From the NCBI GenBank assembly GCA_025667525.1, contig CM046878.1, positions 518,266,274 through 518,330,273 of the forward strand: a DNA stretch of 64,000 bases, written 5' to 3'. The notes under the pieces were generated by a model that was given only the letters and a program-made list of their open reading frames with translations, did no database searches and was not told where the DNA came from. The DNA is from Glebionis coronaria. Taxonomy: Eukaryota > Streptophyta > Magnoliopsida > Asterales > Asteraceae. How positions within the stretch are numbered: the first letter of the stretch is position 1; every line of letters starts with the position of its first letter. The position numbers and the translations under genes are program-made. Below, piece by piece: positions 22,700-34,795 of the stretch.

Positions 22700-23010
22700 A
22701 TGGAAACCAAAGAATCAAAGGTGAAGAACCCTGTTTTTTACAAGGGTAGTAGCAGCAGTGAAGATTATGTTGAGAAAAAGGTCAAAAAACGTATATACAA
22801 AAAAGGCAACCAAAGAACGAAAGGTGAAGAACCCTGTATTTTACAAGGGTAGTAGCAGCAATAAGGATTATGTTGAGAAATATCAAGTTGATTTTGCCAT
22901 CACCATGGATAGAACATAGTCTTGGATCCATCGTGCTTCCTTTTGGGAAGTTCATCGTTCACGAGGCCCATTGATCCGACCAACGGGCATTCCAAGAAAA
23001 TGCAACACTG
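22700..23010 (+). pseudogene. Truncated exon-1 relic of FCP-like gene (B') with internal duplication
   Basis: An ATG at 22700 opens METKESKVKNPV, the paralogs' N-terminus. About 103 bp later the same segment repeats (from near 22793) without its ATG. The frame is then lost, though CTTCCTTTTGGG, GTTCATCGTTCAC and GGGCATTCCAAGAAAA still mirror the A' relic. No downstream exons follow. Homology with the A' flank ends near 23165. Confidence 0.8.
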
Positions 23011-23164
23011 ATTTCAAATTCCTAGCATTTTCTTAGTCACTGAAACATAGTTTTGCCATATGCGTAATAGTCAAATTCTAGTTGTAAACTTGTGATTGGA
23101 TTGTTTATTTTAGATAGTTTCGGCGGACGCAGGTATATTACTGACCAGCTTCACAATTTTTATT

Positions 23165-23633
23165 ATAAGTGAGCTACACAAAATTTTGGGACAATGTCCA
23201 TTTCGGAAAATCTGGAGTTTCAACATAAGTTTAGACTACGCGGAAAAAAATCATGGGGTTCTCGTGAACCCCGGAACCCTTCGGGTCTTCCCCTGTTTAC
23301 AAAAAGGCCTTTCTGTGATGAGTTAATGAACTTATCATAAGATCAAAGAGGCAAATGAGTAGAATGAGCAACCAAATGTATTTTTCCGCAAAATTTGCAG
23401 ATTGGCAGGAACGCCCGGACCTTATGCCTTTTTCTTTCTTTTTACTTTGTCAAAATTGACTATAGGACTTCAAAGAAAAGATTTGAAGAGTCTGAAGGGA
23501 GAACAAGTGCTGGTTAAAATAAACTGTTACATGTCATGCACATTTACTACTTGGAATCCCAAAAGCCAGTTTCCACTGTTATAAAACATGTATGATGCAT
23601 CACATCACAACTTACCCTAGAACAACAACCCAA
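23165..23633. other. Spacer between the B' relic and copy C
   Basis: No gene is recognised here. Around 23245-23300 is a GGGTTC/GAACCC-rich palindromic stretch. Confidence 0.4.
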
Positions 23634-25381
23634 ATGGGAACTAAAGATTCAAAGATCAAGAATGTTGATGTTGCTTCTGATGACACTCGCCTCGCTCAAA
23701 AGGAAGAGGGAATCAAGCATGCTATCGTTGCTTCCGATAGCAGTCCTAAAACTGAAGAACGTGATAAAAACGAAGCAGGCATCAAGAATGTGGTTGCTGT
23801 TTCTGATAATAGTAGTATCGACGAAAAACAAGAAGCTGAAAAAGAAACGGGGATCGATTTAGGCATTCCCATGGATAAACTTAGCCTTGGTCCCAAAAAG
23901 AAACTTCTCGTGCTTCCTCTTAGTGGAATCATTGTTCACCGAGTACATCGTAGCAGGCTGAACACCATTCCCAAAAACCGCAGCCCTGATTTCTCTTATG
24001 GTTATTTTTCGGGTGAGTCAAAGATACTAGTCTTAAGCAAAAACGCAGAGGCTTATATAAATGAAAACCTTTATAGTCTCAACTAAACATTTTTTAGAGT
24101 GGACATCTTAAAATGTCGTCACTAACTTTGGGACGGACAGAGGACTATGATTCCATATGACATATGGGTATCATTTCACTAATGGTTAATAACATTTGAA
24201 TGTATATGCAGTTTATAAGAGGCCTTACTGTGAAGAGTTTTTAAAGTTTTGCTTCGAAAAATTTGAAGTGGGACTATGGTCTTCTGCTAGAGAGTTAGTA
24301 TTAGTTGTATTTATAATATTTTTCTCGACTTCTTTATGTACAATTTATTTATTAAATTTCTTGTATGAACCTTTCAGGCATAATTTAACAGGGGTTTTGA
24401 CTAATGTCATTGGAGAACTCAAGAGCAAGTTATTGTTCACTTGGGTTAGTTCGAACTAGTTTTCATAAACATTTTTGTTTATGCACATGCAGATGTATAG
24501 TTGTTCTGTGTTTTTTTTTTTTTTTTTGCTTATATGCAGGTCTTTGATGTTATCTGCACTTGTTTAGGATCAAAAGCAATGCAAGGATACCGGTTTCAAG
24601 TGTCTGGATAACAAAGACAAGCCTTTGTTCTTGAAAGAACTTAGCCATCTATGGGAAAAGAAGTACTCTGATCTTCCATGGCGTGTTGGAGAATACACGC
24701 CATCTATCTAACACTTTGTTGATCACCGATCCTGTGAAGGCCCTCCTAAACCCTGTATCACTTCTTACTACTTTGATATGCTTAATACTAGTGTTTTTAG
24801 TTTATCAGTATATGTCATATATTTACATTAAATATTTGTTGGGTTCTGTTTTGATGCAGCCAAACACTGCTATTTTTCCTAGGAATTATGATCCTGAGAA
24901 TAAGGAAGATGAACTTTTAGGTACAGTTTAATGATTAGCATGATCTTGAAATGGTTATTATATCTGTCGATCTAAATGACCTTTTGTTCAGATCTTAATT
25001 TCTTCTATATGATGTATACGTTAAACATGATTATAGAAATATAATACTCAATACAAAAGTTCTTCAAAGTACAATATAGTAGTTGAACAACAAACTTGAA
25101 CATGTTTTGACATTGCATGTAAACCAATTAAACTCGGTTCCTTTTTTATTACTCTTTTGCTTATTCGCTTACTACATTTGCAAATATGTTGATTAGGTCC
25201 AGAGGGTGAGTTACGGGTGTTCTTGAAAGGACTTGCAGAAGCTAAGGACGTGCCAACCTATGTGAAAGATCATCCGATCGGGGAGCCCGCTATAACAAGC
25301 TCACATCCTGATTGGGATTACTATACGAAGATCATTCGTTCTCTTGGCAAAAAAGACACAACTACCACAAGCACTAATTGA
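23634..25381 (+). pseudogene. FCP1/NIF-like copy C, broken by a 4-bp duplication in exon 4
   Basis: Exons by homology are 23634-24012, 24212-24293, 24378-24444, 24568-24754, 24860-24920 and 25197-25381. The ATG at 23634 is preferred over 23592 because MGTKDSKIKN aligns with copies A and B. In exon 4 a 4-base tandem repeat (ATCTATCT around 24702-24709) shifts the frame and makes a stop at 24709-24711, after 223 residues. Downstream exons keep open reading in the displaced frame, with a C-terminus longer than A and B (KKDTTTTSTN). LPLSG again replaces the catalytic DxDx motif, and NTLLITDP keeps one Asp of the later acidic pair. The truncated product would lack the last third of the domain. It is more diverged from A and B than they are from each other. 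Confidence 0.8.
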
Positions 25382-27001
25382 TAAACGAAAAATGTTAGTA
25401 TGTCTACCAGTTGTGTCTTTTTTGTTTGGCCCAGATCGAAGGGTTATCAGTGCTACAAATTCTGGAAACTTTTGTTCGCAACTTTGGACTCGGTTGCGCC
25501 AATAAATAAAGTTAAATTAAATTTCACATTATTGTAACTGATCTGAAAATGCACCTGCAGCAAAAATTTAGATACTATACGTAGTATAAAACTACACCAA
25601 ATTAAATATTAATTTTGTTCATAGGACGACAAATAGATGCCAAATAATTTGGTATTATCGAAGAAAAATATTCATCCCGACCGTCTTGTTTGTCAAAATT
25701 AATATCAAATCATGTTTGTCACACAAGTCGCTATATATTGCCAAACGAATGAAAACGTTCATGAACACTAATGACAATGTAAGACAAATTTGTACCAAAA
25801 TGACCGGTATATACAACTTTCAGGACAAAAAGAACACACAAACGGCTTTGTAGGCGAAATTGTTGTTTCTACCAATATGACAAAGGTGAAAAATAAAACT
25901 TCATCCACTTAGCATGGGAATGATGAATAATATTGGTTTCGCGTACCATGCAAGTTTTGATTTTGTACTCTGAGCCAAATATATGCAGTTGACAAACCCG
26001 ACTCACACAAAGTTAGGCCATCCCGAAACCTAGTTGGAAGAGAGGACTTTGCTAGAAATGGTCACGTTTCTCAAAATAAGCGGAGTACACTTTCTTAAAC
26101 AAGCAGCTTGGTCGGTATCAATATTGTCTTTCACATATTATCCTTAGAGCTAAATGTGTGAAGAGAAACCTAAATGAAAACTTATGCCAAGAGTATAAGA
26201 CAAAATCCTTATAGATACTGTTACTAGTAGTGGTGCGTACAATATTTGATGCCAGGTATATATCGCAACAATGATAAAATTTGCGAGAATGCGAGTGTTA
26301 AAACCTAGGACCAGTTGCCGATAAATTCCCCAGCTTCCGCATATTTATCTGTCTGGCCAATGAAACAAAATTTTACTACAAGTAATTGACAGTTTAGACA
26401 CTTATTATTTAACTCATTATTTAAAGATGCTCTAAATTTATCTTTTACCATACAAGTTTAGATCACTTTCTTTTTCTTACAACATAATTATCCATTATAT
26501 TTATTCCGAAAAGTTAATGTTTAATCGTACTAGATTTGTACATACTAAGATTATAAAGAGACCATATACTTATAAGCAAGATGATTTGATAAAAGTAAAC
26601 GTTATTGGGAGTATGAATATTAAATCCAATCCATTAGTTGATATTGTGTTGGGTATCCTACGGTAGGTAAAATTTTGTCGAATATAATTTCACAACCAAA
26701 GATTATGTTTTATGGATTTAATTGATTTTATGGTAGGTGATATTTTGTGGATCCGTCATGTCACTATATCATGTTTATTTATTTTTCATTTATAATGCAA
26801 CAAATAGATTCTTCTACAAACAACAAACAACCATTAGCGAACAACATTTGATTATCAAGGTAATAGTGACGTAGGGTTTGGTCACACATGGGTTTGTTTT
26901 TGGTCTTGGATGTTATTGTTATGTGTGTTCACATTGTGCTTCGATTATTTTACTTGCAACTTTTAAGTACGATAAAATCTTTTCACCGGAGGCTGTGATA
27001 A
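25382..27001. other. Intergenic, nothing recognised
   Basis: AT-rich sequence with no ORF of note and no clear repeat structure. Confidence 0.5.
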
Positions 27002-27010
27002 ATGAAAAAA

Positions 27011-27265
27011 GGGAAAAAGACTAATTTGGTCATTTTGATCACTTCATAACCTTATCATAGTTAACTTTTCAACTAGGGACAAATATGGTCATGTTGAGCA
27101 CTTTACAAACTGCACAACTGCACAACTCCACTACTTTATTGCCATGTGTCTGACTGACACAATATTTATTATATTATTAAAATACTGAAATTACAAATAT
27201 ACCCTTAATTTTGTTTTCTTATCTCTCTATTCCTCTTTCTTCTTTCTTCTGCTTTCTTCTCCTTT
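27011..27265 (+). repeat. Left terminal inverted repeat of the Pack-MULE
   Basis: It pairs with the reverse complement of about 34560-34795, with indels. It ends in a CTTTCTTCT-rich stretch that mirrors the GAAGAAAGA run at 34562-34620. Confidence 0.85.
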
Positions 27266-27362
27266 GTATCTAATTCCAGAGCTTAACCAAGAAATCACAT
27301 TATAAACAAATTCATTTCCTTTATGTAATTGAAGAGAAAAGTGACGAAAGGAATTCACCTTC

Positions 27363-29428
27363 TTGGGACAATCTGCTGATGACCCACTTGATTTGAAGAA
27401 GTATTTTCTTGATTTGAATTCGCTTCAGAGCAAAGAAGAAGCTGTTGTTAGGTATTTTTGCAATTTTTTTGGGTTTAGTGATGACCCATTTGGGGTTTTT
27501 GTTAATTATGATGTTTGGTGTGTGAATTTGGGTGTTTTTTGTTATGTGTACTAGGTGGTTGTTGAAATGCTCGAGTGAAATCAGTGTTTTTGTTGTCTGT
27601 TTCCTAATTTGCTAATCAATACTTGTATCACAATATGTTCTTTTTTTAAGAATTGGAATATCAGTTGTTGATTAGTGAGAAGCACATTAGTGATGCCTGG
27701 AAAATTAGTTATTTTTTATAAGTATTTTGACCATTCAATGTCTAGGTATCACGAAATCCTTATTGGGGTAATGCAAGAAGAACACTTGATCTAGGCACAC
27801 GAAAACTAAGTACAACAAAGAGGAATTGTGTGAATTCTGCATTAAAAATTGGTTAAAAAGGCCACAGTCGTAACTCTTTGGCTAATACTCACAATGGTTG
27901 GGAAAAGGTGGGGAAAATGGGTAGACTTGGAGCACCAACAAGGACACCCCTTGACCCATGCGTCTTTGTCATGGTGGAAACATATTAGTTTAAACGAGTG
28001 TGCACTCTACACTCCCCTAACTTGCATCCGGGCATTATATGAAATCCCGTTGGGCTCTAGTCAATCGCGATTACCTAAGATAGTCGGTGACACTAAAATC
28101 ACGAACATCTAGTTCTTGTAAAGACGACATAAGAATGCATAAAGTTACCGTTGCTGACACTGGTTTTCTTGTTATTATATTTTGAAAAATATCCCATTGT
28201 AGTGTTTGGATATGCTTATAAGCTTATTTAGAGTGAGTTGGAAATCAAAATACTCAAAAGAGCTTATGAGTTTAATCATCATTCATAAGCCATGAGCTGC
28301 TTACTGAAATTGACAAATGCCCCCAAACTGAATGATTTGAAATCCCAAGTTGATTTTTAATATTTTTCTTGGGTGGTAAAGAATAAGAATAACGGGGATG
28401 TTTAATACTCGTATAATGTTTGCAGGTTGGAAAAGGAACGCATGAGTAACTTAAGATGGCGACGAGTTCTGCTTCTAATGGCTTGCGTGGTATGTTTTTC
28501 TAGGTTCATTTGCTTGAGTAATTTTACACTAGTTTTCCAGTATCATGCTTGTAACTGCTACACTTTTACAAGGTCAATGCTCAAATATCAACACTTTAAA
28601 ATATTAAGCAATACTAGTCTTTTTACAAATTTGAGTTTGATAAATGGTTTGAATTTGAGTTAAAAGTACTCTGTTTATGAAACAGAGGGAATTCATTAAA
28701 GCACCTGTGGTAATTTACCTATCAAAGCAATAAAATGACCGATTTTGAGTTAAATTAGTATTAAGATCATGCGACATGCTGGCATTTGGTTTACTACCGC
28801 CTAAAGATATGAGTTTGTACATTGTAGTGGTTTGAGATGAACTCAAAAGGTCAAGAAATTTTCTGTAAAAGCTGGTTGCCAAGGCCAGGAGTCCGAATCA
28901 AAGCTGCCGTGTGTTTTGTTCATGGATATGGTGATACTTGCACCTTTTTCTTTGAAGGTTTGTGGACATATCTCATCATCTATATCCCAAGATCATCAAG
29001 TTCTTATGTATAACAGAAAATACTGACTTTCAGGCATTGCAAAGAAAATTGCTGCTGCGGGTTATGGTGTTTATGCCATTGATCATCCTGGTTTCGGCCT
29101 TTCTGAAGGGCTGCATGGCTACGTTCCCAACTTCAGTGATATGGTTGACAATGTAATCGAACAATACACAAGAAAAAAAGGTATGGTATCTTCTAATTGT
29201 CTATATTTGACTTCTAGTGGTCCAATAAATTATTTTGTACATCAAAACTGCTACAACTTTATTTGTGTTTTTTCATATGCATTTGTAAGCTTATTAAATC
29301 TGTAATGGCTAGAAGTTTGTGTTTTTACAGGACGTCCTGAAGTCAGAGGGATGCCTCGGTTTCTGTTGGGTCAGTCAATGGGAGGCGCGGTTGTGCTTAA
29401 AGTCCATCTTAAAGAGCAACGTGAATGG
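27363..29428 (+). pseudogene. Caffeoylshikimate esterase/MAGL-like gene fragment (captured)
   Basis: Three well-supported exons (28828-28957, 29034-29180, 29331-29428) encode the N-terminal half of a plant alpha/beta-hydrolase of the monoacylglycerol lipase/caffeoylshikimate esterase group. Visible motifs are EIFCKSWLP, the oxyanion-region HGYGDTCTFFFEG, YGVYAIDHPGFGLSEGLHG and the nucleophile elbow GQSMGG. Homology stops exactly at an exon edge (KEQREW), so the catalytic Asp and His are missing. Two earlier open segments with good splice sites (27363-27451, ending EEAVVR; 28426-28489, LEKERMSNLRW) may be its 5' exons or pieces of another gene; I do not recognise them. The first lacks an ATG in frame. 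Confidence 0.75.
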
Positions 29429-30120
29429 GTTTTTCTAAATATACAAGTTTACATTATTCTGAAAGTATTCAAATATGAATCCATGACATTTGGTTTATTA
29501 GAAAGAAGAACACTATTATTGAAATAATATGCTTTTCAAAATCAAGTCTAATGTATTCAGCTATATGTAGAAGTTTGATAGCACTTGCAATGCAGGTGAA
29601 CACAATCTGTGCTAAAATTTACGCGTTTTAACATAACCCTGGTAAGCAACCGGTAACATAACCATGGTATCCAACCTGCTCACATCGCTAAAAAGTTTAG
29701 ACTTCTTATAAAAGTCGTACAAAGGTATTTTTGTGAAGGCACATCATTGTTGTAGTTAGAAACTGGCGCTTTTTTTAACTTCAGGTTATGTTTCATGACC
29801 TGTAAGGGTATCAAATCACTCTTTTGGGAAAAAACTTAGCATGGCCTTACGATTACATTTACCGAACCAACTTGTATGAATCGTGAATGCATTATTCTGT
29901 TAACTTTTCGCATTAAAAGATGCAATAATCCTACAATACAGATTGTATCGAGGGGTGTTCACAAGCTAAAACCAAAAGAAAAACCCTATTAAAGGCAAAC
30001 TTAATTTCAATCTTTGAATTTGCCTTTCCGCAGAAAATTGCCTGTTATTCTAGTTCCTGTTAGTAGACAAGTCTTGATTGGTCAACTGCATGCTTCTTGC
30101 TTGTATGGTTGAAACATCAA

Positions 30121-30975
30121 TCATTCTTCTTCAATATGCTCCTCCACGAATACCCGTTCTCTTGCTTTTTTTGCCTGAGACACCAACAATGATCGTAATA
30201 ATCAGTTAGTCGATCTACCAATGTCTAAGATCAAAATATATGTGGGTCAATTTAAAAACCTGTTTTTCCCAGTTAGTCAAACATGTTACTAGAGTAAGCA
30301 AACTGCATTGCACGATTGATCCAGTAATTAGTCCACCCCACAATCCTTTCGCTTTCAGGTGCACTACAAAACCCAGGATAAGAGCCATAGGTATTCCAGC
30401 AAGATAATATGACCCAAGATTAATGCAAGCCCCGATATGTTGCAACCCAGTCCCTCTAGCGACTCCTGTTTAGAAGTAAAAAAACCCAGTTTTCGTTAGC
30501 TTATTAGGTCAAGCTGAAATCTTGATATATTTCATGAAGTTTAAAACTAGGAACCTTGAAGAAATGCTTGTATTGTATCTGAGAACATAGTGAAACAAAC
30601 AAGAAGGGTGATGTCTTTGACATAGTCAACTAGTTCTTCATCGTTTCCAAATGCATATCCAAGAACAGAACGTGAGCACAAGAGGGTCGTGATGGCTATG
30701 ATCCCTTCCACTGCTCCAATAGTTGATGCAACTAAGAGAGCCGTTTTTGCAGCCTGTGGGTTCCCAGATCCTAATTCGTTGGATACCCGGGTTCTGCATA
30801 AAGATCATATCTTTACTCCGGTATACTTACCTTATTTTATTCAGGTTAAATTCAAATGGGTTAGAAGGAAACCTTGCAGCAGCCCCAAATGAGTAAGGTA
30901 TGAAGTAGTGTGACACACATACTGTCAGGCTGTTGCAAAAGATGATACAAGAATTTATCTCGATAGGCAAATTTG
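30121..30975 (-). pseudogene. MATE (DETOXIFICATION) transporter, 5'-truncated fragment (captured)
   Basis: The minus-strand exons are about 30975-30868, 30793-30555, 30465-30260 and 30174-30121, with a stop at the end. The third-quarter motif TRVSNELGSGNPQAA is diagnostic for plant MATE efflux carriers. It is followed by hydrophobic helices (TALLVASTIGAVEGIIAI; SYYLAGIPMALILGFVV; ITGSIVQCSLL). The C-terminus is complete, but roughly the first half of the usual 12-helix protein is absent. Upstream, the homology runs directly into the CT-rich repeat at 31010. In MATE proteins the missing half includes the first six helices, so no transporter could be made from this copy alone. Confidence 0.82.
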
Positions 30976-31009
30976 AAACTTGCATACATTTTCAAGGAAA
31001 AAAAAGTCT

Positions 31010-31165
31010 CCACCGCTACTGCTCAACTGCTCCACTACTCCACCGCCACTGCTCAACTGCTCCACCGCTACTGCTCAACTGCTCCACTACTCCACCACCA
31101 CTGCTCAACTGCTCCACCGCTACTGCTCAATTGCTCCACTAATCCACCGTCAATGCTCAACTACT
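31010..31165. repeat. GCTCAACTGCTCCAC tandem repeat
   Basis: Units of about 27-30 bp built from CTCCACCGCTACTGCTCAA follow one another, with a higher-order period near 57. ORFs in all three plus-strand frames cross it only because it lacks stop codons. Confidence 0.85.
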
Positions 31166-31194
31166 GCTAACCGCCATGCTAACCACCTGCTAGT

Positions 31195-31670
31195 TTTGCC
31201 AGACATAGCCTAAAACGCCACGTCATTAGCCAATTCAAGTTCTACGGGGTAACTAATTACAAGTCAAGACGTGGCAACTAAACTGTCACACCATTCCTAT
31301 CAGCAACTCAAGTTCTATAAAGGTGTGACCGGTCCAACAACTAATTACAAGTTGCTGACGTGGCAGCGTGTAAATTACCACGCCATTAGCCGGCTCAAAT
31401 TCTATGCCGGTGTAACAAGTCCGGCAACTAATTACAGGTTCTAAGGTGGAAAGCCTATAAAATGCCACGTCTTTAGCCAACTCAGGTTCTATGTCGGCGT
31501 GATCGCTCACCCCGCATCAACTAATTACATATTCCACCCTAACAACCGCCCTAACAACTAAACATGCTAATGCTTGTAGCTATTGCTAACCACAACTAGT
31601 TTTTTCGTACATAGCCTAAAATGCCACGTCATTAGCCAACTCAAGTTCAATGGGGCAACTAATTACAGGT
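31195..31670. repeat. About 100-bp degenerate tandem repeat
   Basis: Four to five units share CCACGTCATTAGCCAACTC, then AAGTTCTATG, then GCAACTAATTACAGGT. The last unit runs directly into the germin fragment. Confidence 0.75.
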
Positions 31671-31846
31671 ATGCGTCAACTAGTGGGAGGTGAATACCCA
31701 CAAGCTTTTAGGGCGTTGAAAGTGAGCATGAATGAGTTTCCAGCACTCAATGGTCTAGGTGTTTCATATGCAGTCCTTGAGTTCCCTATAGGGTCAGTTA
31801 ATCCTGTCCACATGCATCCTAGGGCTTCAGAACTTTTGAAACCTTG
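31652..31846 (+). pseudogene. Germin-like protein fragment (captured)
   Basis: About 60 residues match the front of the germin cupin: ALKVSMNEFPALNGLGVSYA, then FPIGSVNPVHMHPRASEL. Germins bind a metal through HxH plus Glu and His. Here the HxH (HMH) and the first Glu position (SEL) are visible, but the sequence stops right after, so the second cupin motif is missing. The signal peptide region is also missing. Confidence 0.78.
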
Positions 31847-31978
31847 AAATATATGATCGCATTTGGGCCACTAGTCCACTCCAAAGTAGTAAATATATTG
31901 ACAATGTGGCTGGCCCGAAAAGCTTGTGAAACTCTTTCGTTTTAATGCGTATCATTTACAAAACCCATAATCACCAAA

Positions 31979-33768
31979 CTAAGGTGACATTGTCGGGGGT
32001 GTAAAGCAAACCTCTTTACCTATACAACATCGAGGGCTTCGACTAGGCGTTGCTGTGACTGAATTATTACTTGTTTCGTCGACTAACAATGCTGAATATG
32101 ATGCCTTTTCAGCTTTTAACAAACTAAATTTCCCCTCTATGTTATCAATCAGCGTGCTTCTTGCGCTTCTATTAGACAAAGAAATACTCGAGACGCTATA
32201 AATATTTACCCGAGGAAGAAGGCTATTTGTTGCCAATGGGGAATTAGGATCTGTTGATACATCTTCTTGACAAATATCCCAGATTCTGCCGAGTATCTTG
32301 AATGCCAAGTTTCCAAGAACACGCGAATAAGCTTCCAATATTGCATGCGTAATATCCTGTATGAATTTTAATGAGCAGTCACATATTACTGAACCAGAAA
32401 TAGAGAATTTAGCTAAATGGAAACGGGCAAGAAAATGTATGATTTGCTCACCTTTCCGTATTGGATTTTCATGACATCAAGAAACGTTTGAGGGTTTGAT
32501 TCTGATTTGGTGCAAAAGAGCTTCAGCTCGGTTGATTAAAAACTCAATCCTTTCGAGCACCATAGAGGGCTCCTTTAAGGACCATGAAGTTCTGGCTTGT
32601 GACTTAGTGCTAGATTGGATCAAGATAGTTTCTTTCCATGCATATATTGCTGCTTCTAGTCTGTTAATGGTATCCAAGGCACTGTGTTCGGATTGTATGT
32701 TCAGTGAATTGATCATTCCAGTAGCCGAGGAAGAGATCATATTCAATGTCCGATAAAGATCATCACCAAGGCTTGCCTTTCCAGACTGCAACATATATAA
32801 AGAATACACTTAGTTTTTTTTCATTTCGGTAAAAGTTCAGACATGTAATGGTGAAACATGTGCATCTCATAACAGGTTCGGCTTGAATAAGTCTTGGTCG
32901 GTTTAGCTTTACGTTGAGCCTCACACGACTTTTATGTTTTTTTTCCGTTTCTTTTATTCTTAAATTAACCTTAAATACTATAATAGAAGTTTAGATTTAT
33001 TAAAAATAGACTTGAGCAACTTAACTGCGAAACCATTCAACCTGTTCCTGGTAGCTAACTTCGGATTTGACTCGTTTCTAATAAATCACAACCCAAATAA
33101 GCAAAATCATAAGTAACTGGGTCGAGATTGCCTCCCCATTATGGAAAACCTTACCTTAGGAAGTGCTTCTCCAATGATTTTTGGTATTGGCATTTCGAGT
33201 AGGATAGTTTCGTTTATAGATTTGGCAGCCTTGAAGACTTGGTGAACTAATCTTGCGTGTTTGATCAACTTCTTTCTCTCGTCATCAGAGAGTCCACCTA
33301 TGGGTACTTGTGGCCTAGGATAGTTTCCTTTTGCCTCCTCATACCAAAATTCTGTATTTGTCATTGTGTCTAGCGTTTCCTGTCGATTTACTTATACTAT
33401 ATATAACCTTAAATGACACATCTATACAGGGTGAATATAAATAAGTAAGTGAAGAGACCACATACAAGAAGCATAGAGTCTAACTTTCGTAAAGCCGGGA
33501 GATTCATGTGAACATCTCCACGAGGTTTTGGTTTCATGATCTGCTTCAGTGTCAAGTGCAACATGAAACATTCTTAAAACTTTATTACAATAACATTGAA
33601 AAGTTCAATAAGTTTGAGTAAGGAAAGAAATAGTACCATATTGCTGAGCAGGTACCAACTCGACCATATAGTTCGTAGGTGCAAGTGACCACTCCATCTC
33701 TCTTCTCCACTTGGTTTTTTTCTATTCCATCAAAGGTTCTAGTTTCCATAGCTCCCCGAATACTGCTC
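31979..33768 (-). pseudogene. RopGEF (PRONE domain) gene fragment (captured)
   Basis: The minus-strand exons are 33768-33637, 33540-33466, 33379-33155, 32785-32452 and 32356-31979, with a stop at 31979. PRONE-domain marks are [69 protein letters not shown] and ILEAYSRVLGNLAFKILGRI. RopGEFs activate plant ROP GTPases through PRONE. The N-terminal domain and start of PRONE are absent. A TAG lies in frame at 33724-33722, and the frame shifts near 32510 between the RAEALLHQ and FLDVMKIQYG segments. The C-terminal tail after PRONE is present. This cannot encode a working exchange factor. Confidence 0.82.
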
Positions 33769-34544
33769 CTGTTAGTTGATACATAGCAAATGAAGTTAGC
33801 ACTCATTATGGTCACATGACAGACTTCGTAGGCGGTGTTTGGATGTGCGTTTTGAAAGTACTTATCTGATATTGAATAAAGACGACCAGCTAATAATATA
33901 TAATCGAATGGGCTATAGATAATAATATTTACTTGAAGCTAAACAATTACATACAGTATCCTGTTTGAGTGTTTGAACTTTGAAGTGACTTTGATTATAT
34001 AGACGAACAGTTTGTTCACAGAACAAACTTCAGCTTCTCAGTGAAACAGTAAAAATTACGGCTTTCTATTTACACAAACTTTGAAGCACAAATCCAATTT
34101 AGACCTTTTATATGGTTACTATCGATATATAAATTACCGGAAACTTAGAATGGGAGTTCTGACAAAACATCAAAACAAAAACCTAAGCCCTGATTAGAAG
34201 CAACTATACAAAATTGCTAGCTGGTGAAAAATTGGAAAGGTTTTTTTTTGCCCAATTCATAATTTTAAAAACCCATATCAAAAACCTAAAAAAAATCAAG
34301 AAATACCCAAATCATATTGAAAACCCTAAAATTATTACCCAATATCATTTAAATTCATTAAAATGTAATAGAAAATAAATTTCACAAATCGAATGTAATG
34401 ATTACCTAAGACCCGATTAATTTCTTGACCCCGTCGGAATCGTATCTACACCGCCTACCAACTCAACCGCAGCGACTTTGCATTAAACCCGATTGATTAT
34501 CAATTGGTGTTTGTTGGTGTGGGATTTTGATGTTATGATCTAGA

Positions 34545-34795
34545 GTGGTATTCAAAACCCAGAAGAAAGAACAAAGAACAAAGAAGAAAGAAGAAAGAAG
34601 AAAGAAGAAAAAAGAAAGAGAAAGGGCATTTTAGTAATTTACTATTTTGATAATATTGTGTCAGTGGACACGTGGCGGTAATTGGATGGAGTTGTTCAGT
34701 TGTGCACTTGTGTATGACTAAATTTGTCCCCATCAAAAAACTTGACCATGGTTTTACTTTGGATAGGTGATTTTGACCAAATTGGTCTTTTTCCC
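34545..34795 (-). repeat. Right terminal inverted repeat of the Pack-MULE
   Basis: The reverse complement starts GGGAAAAAGACCAATTTGGTCA and follows the left end with indels, including GGGGACAAATTTAGTCAT and CCACTGACACAATATT. The inner end is a GAAGAAAGA microsatellite. Confidence 0.85.

Noticed and set aside
30933..31213. Three overlapping ORFs rich in CSTAPPLLLN-type repeats
   Set aside because: They are the three frames of one CT-rich tandem DNA repeat without stop codons, not proteins.
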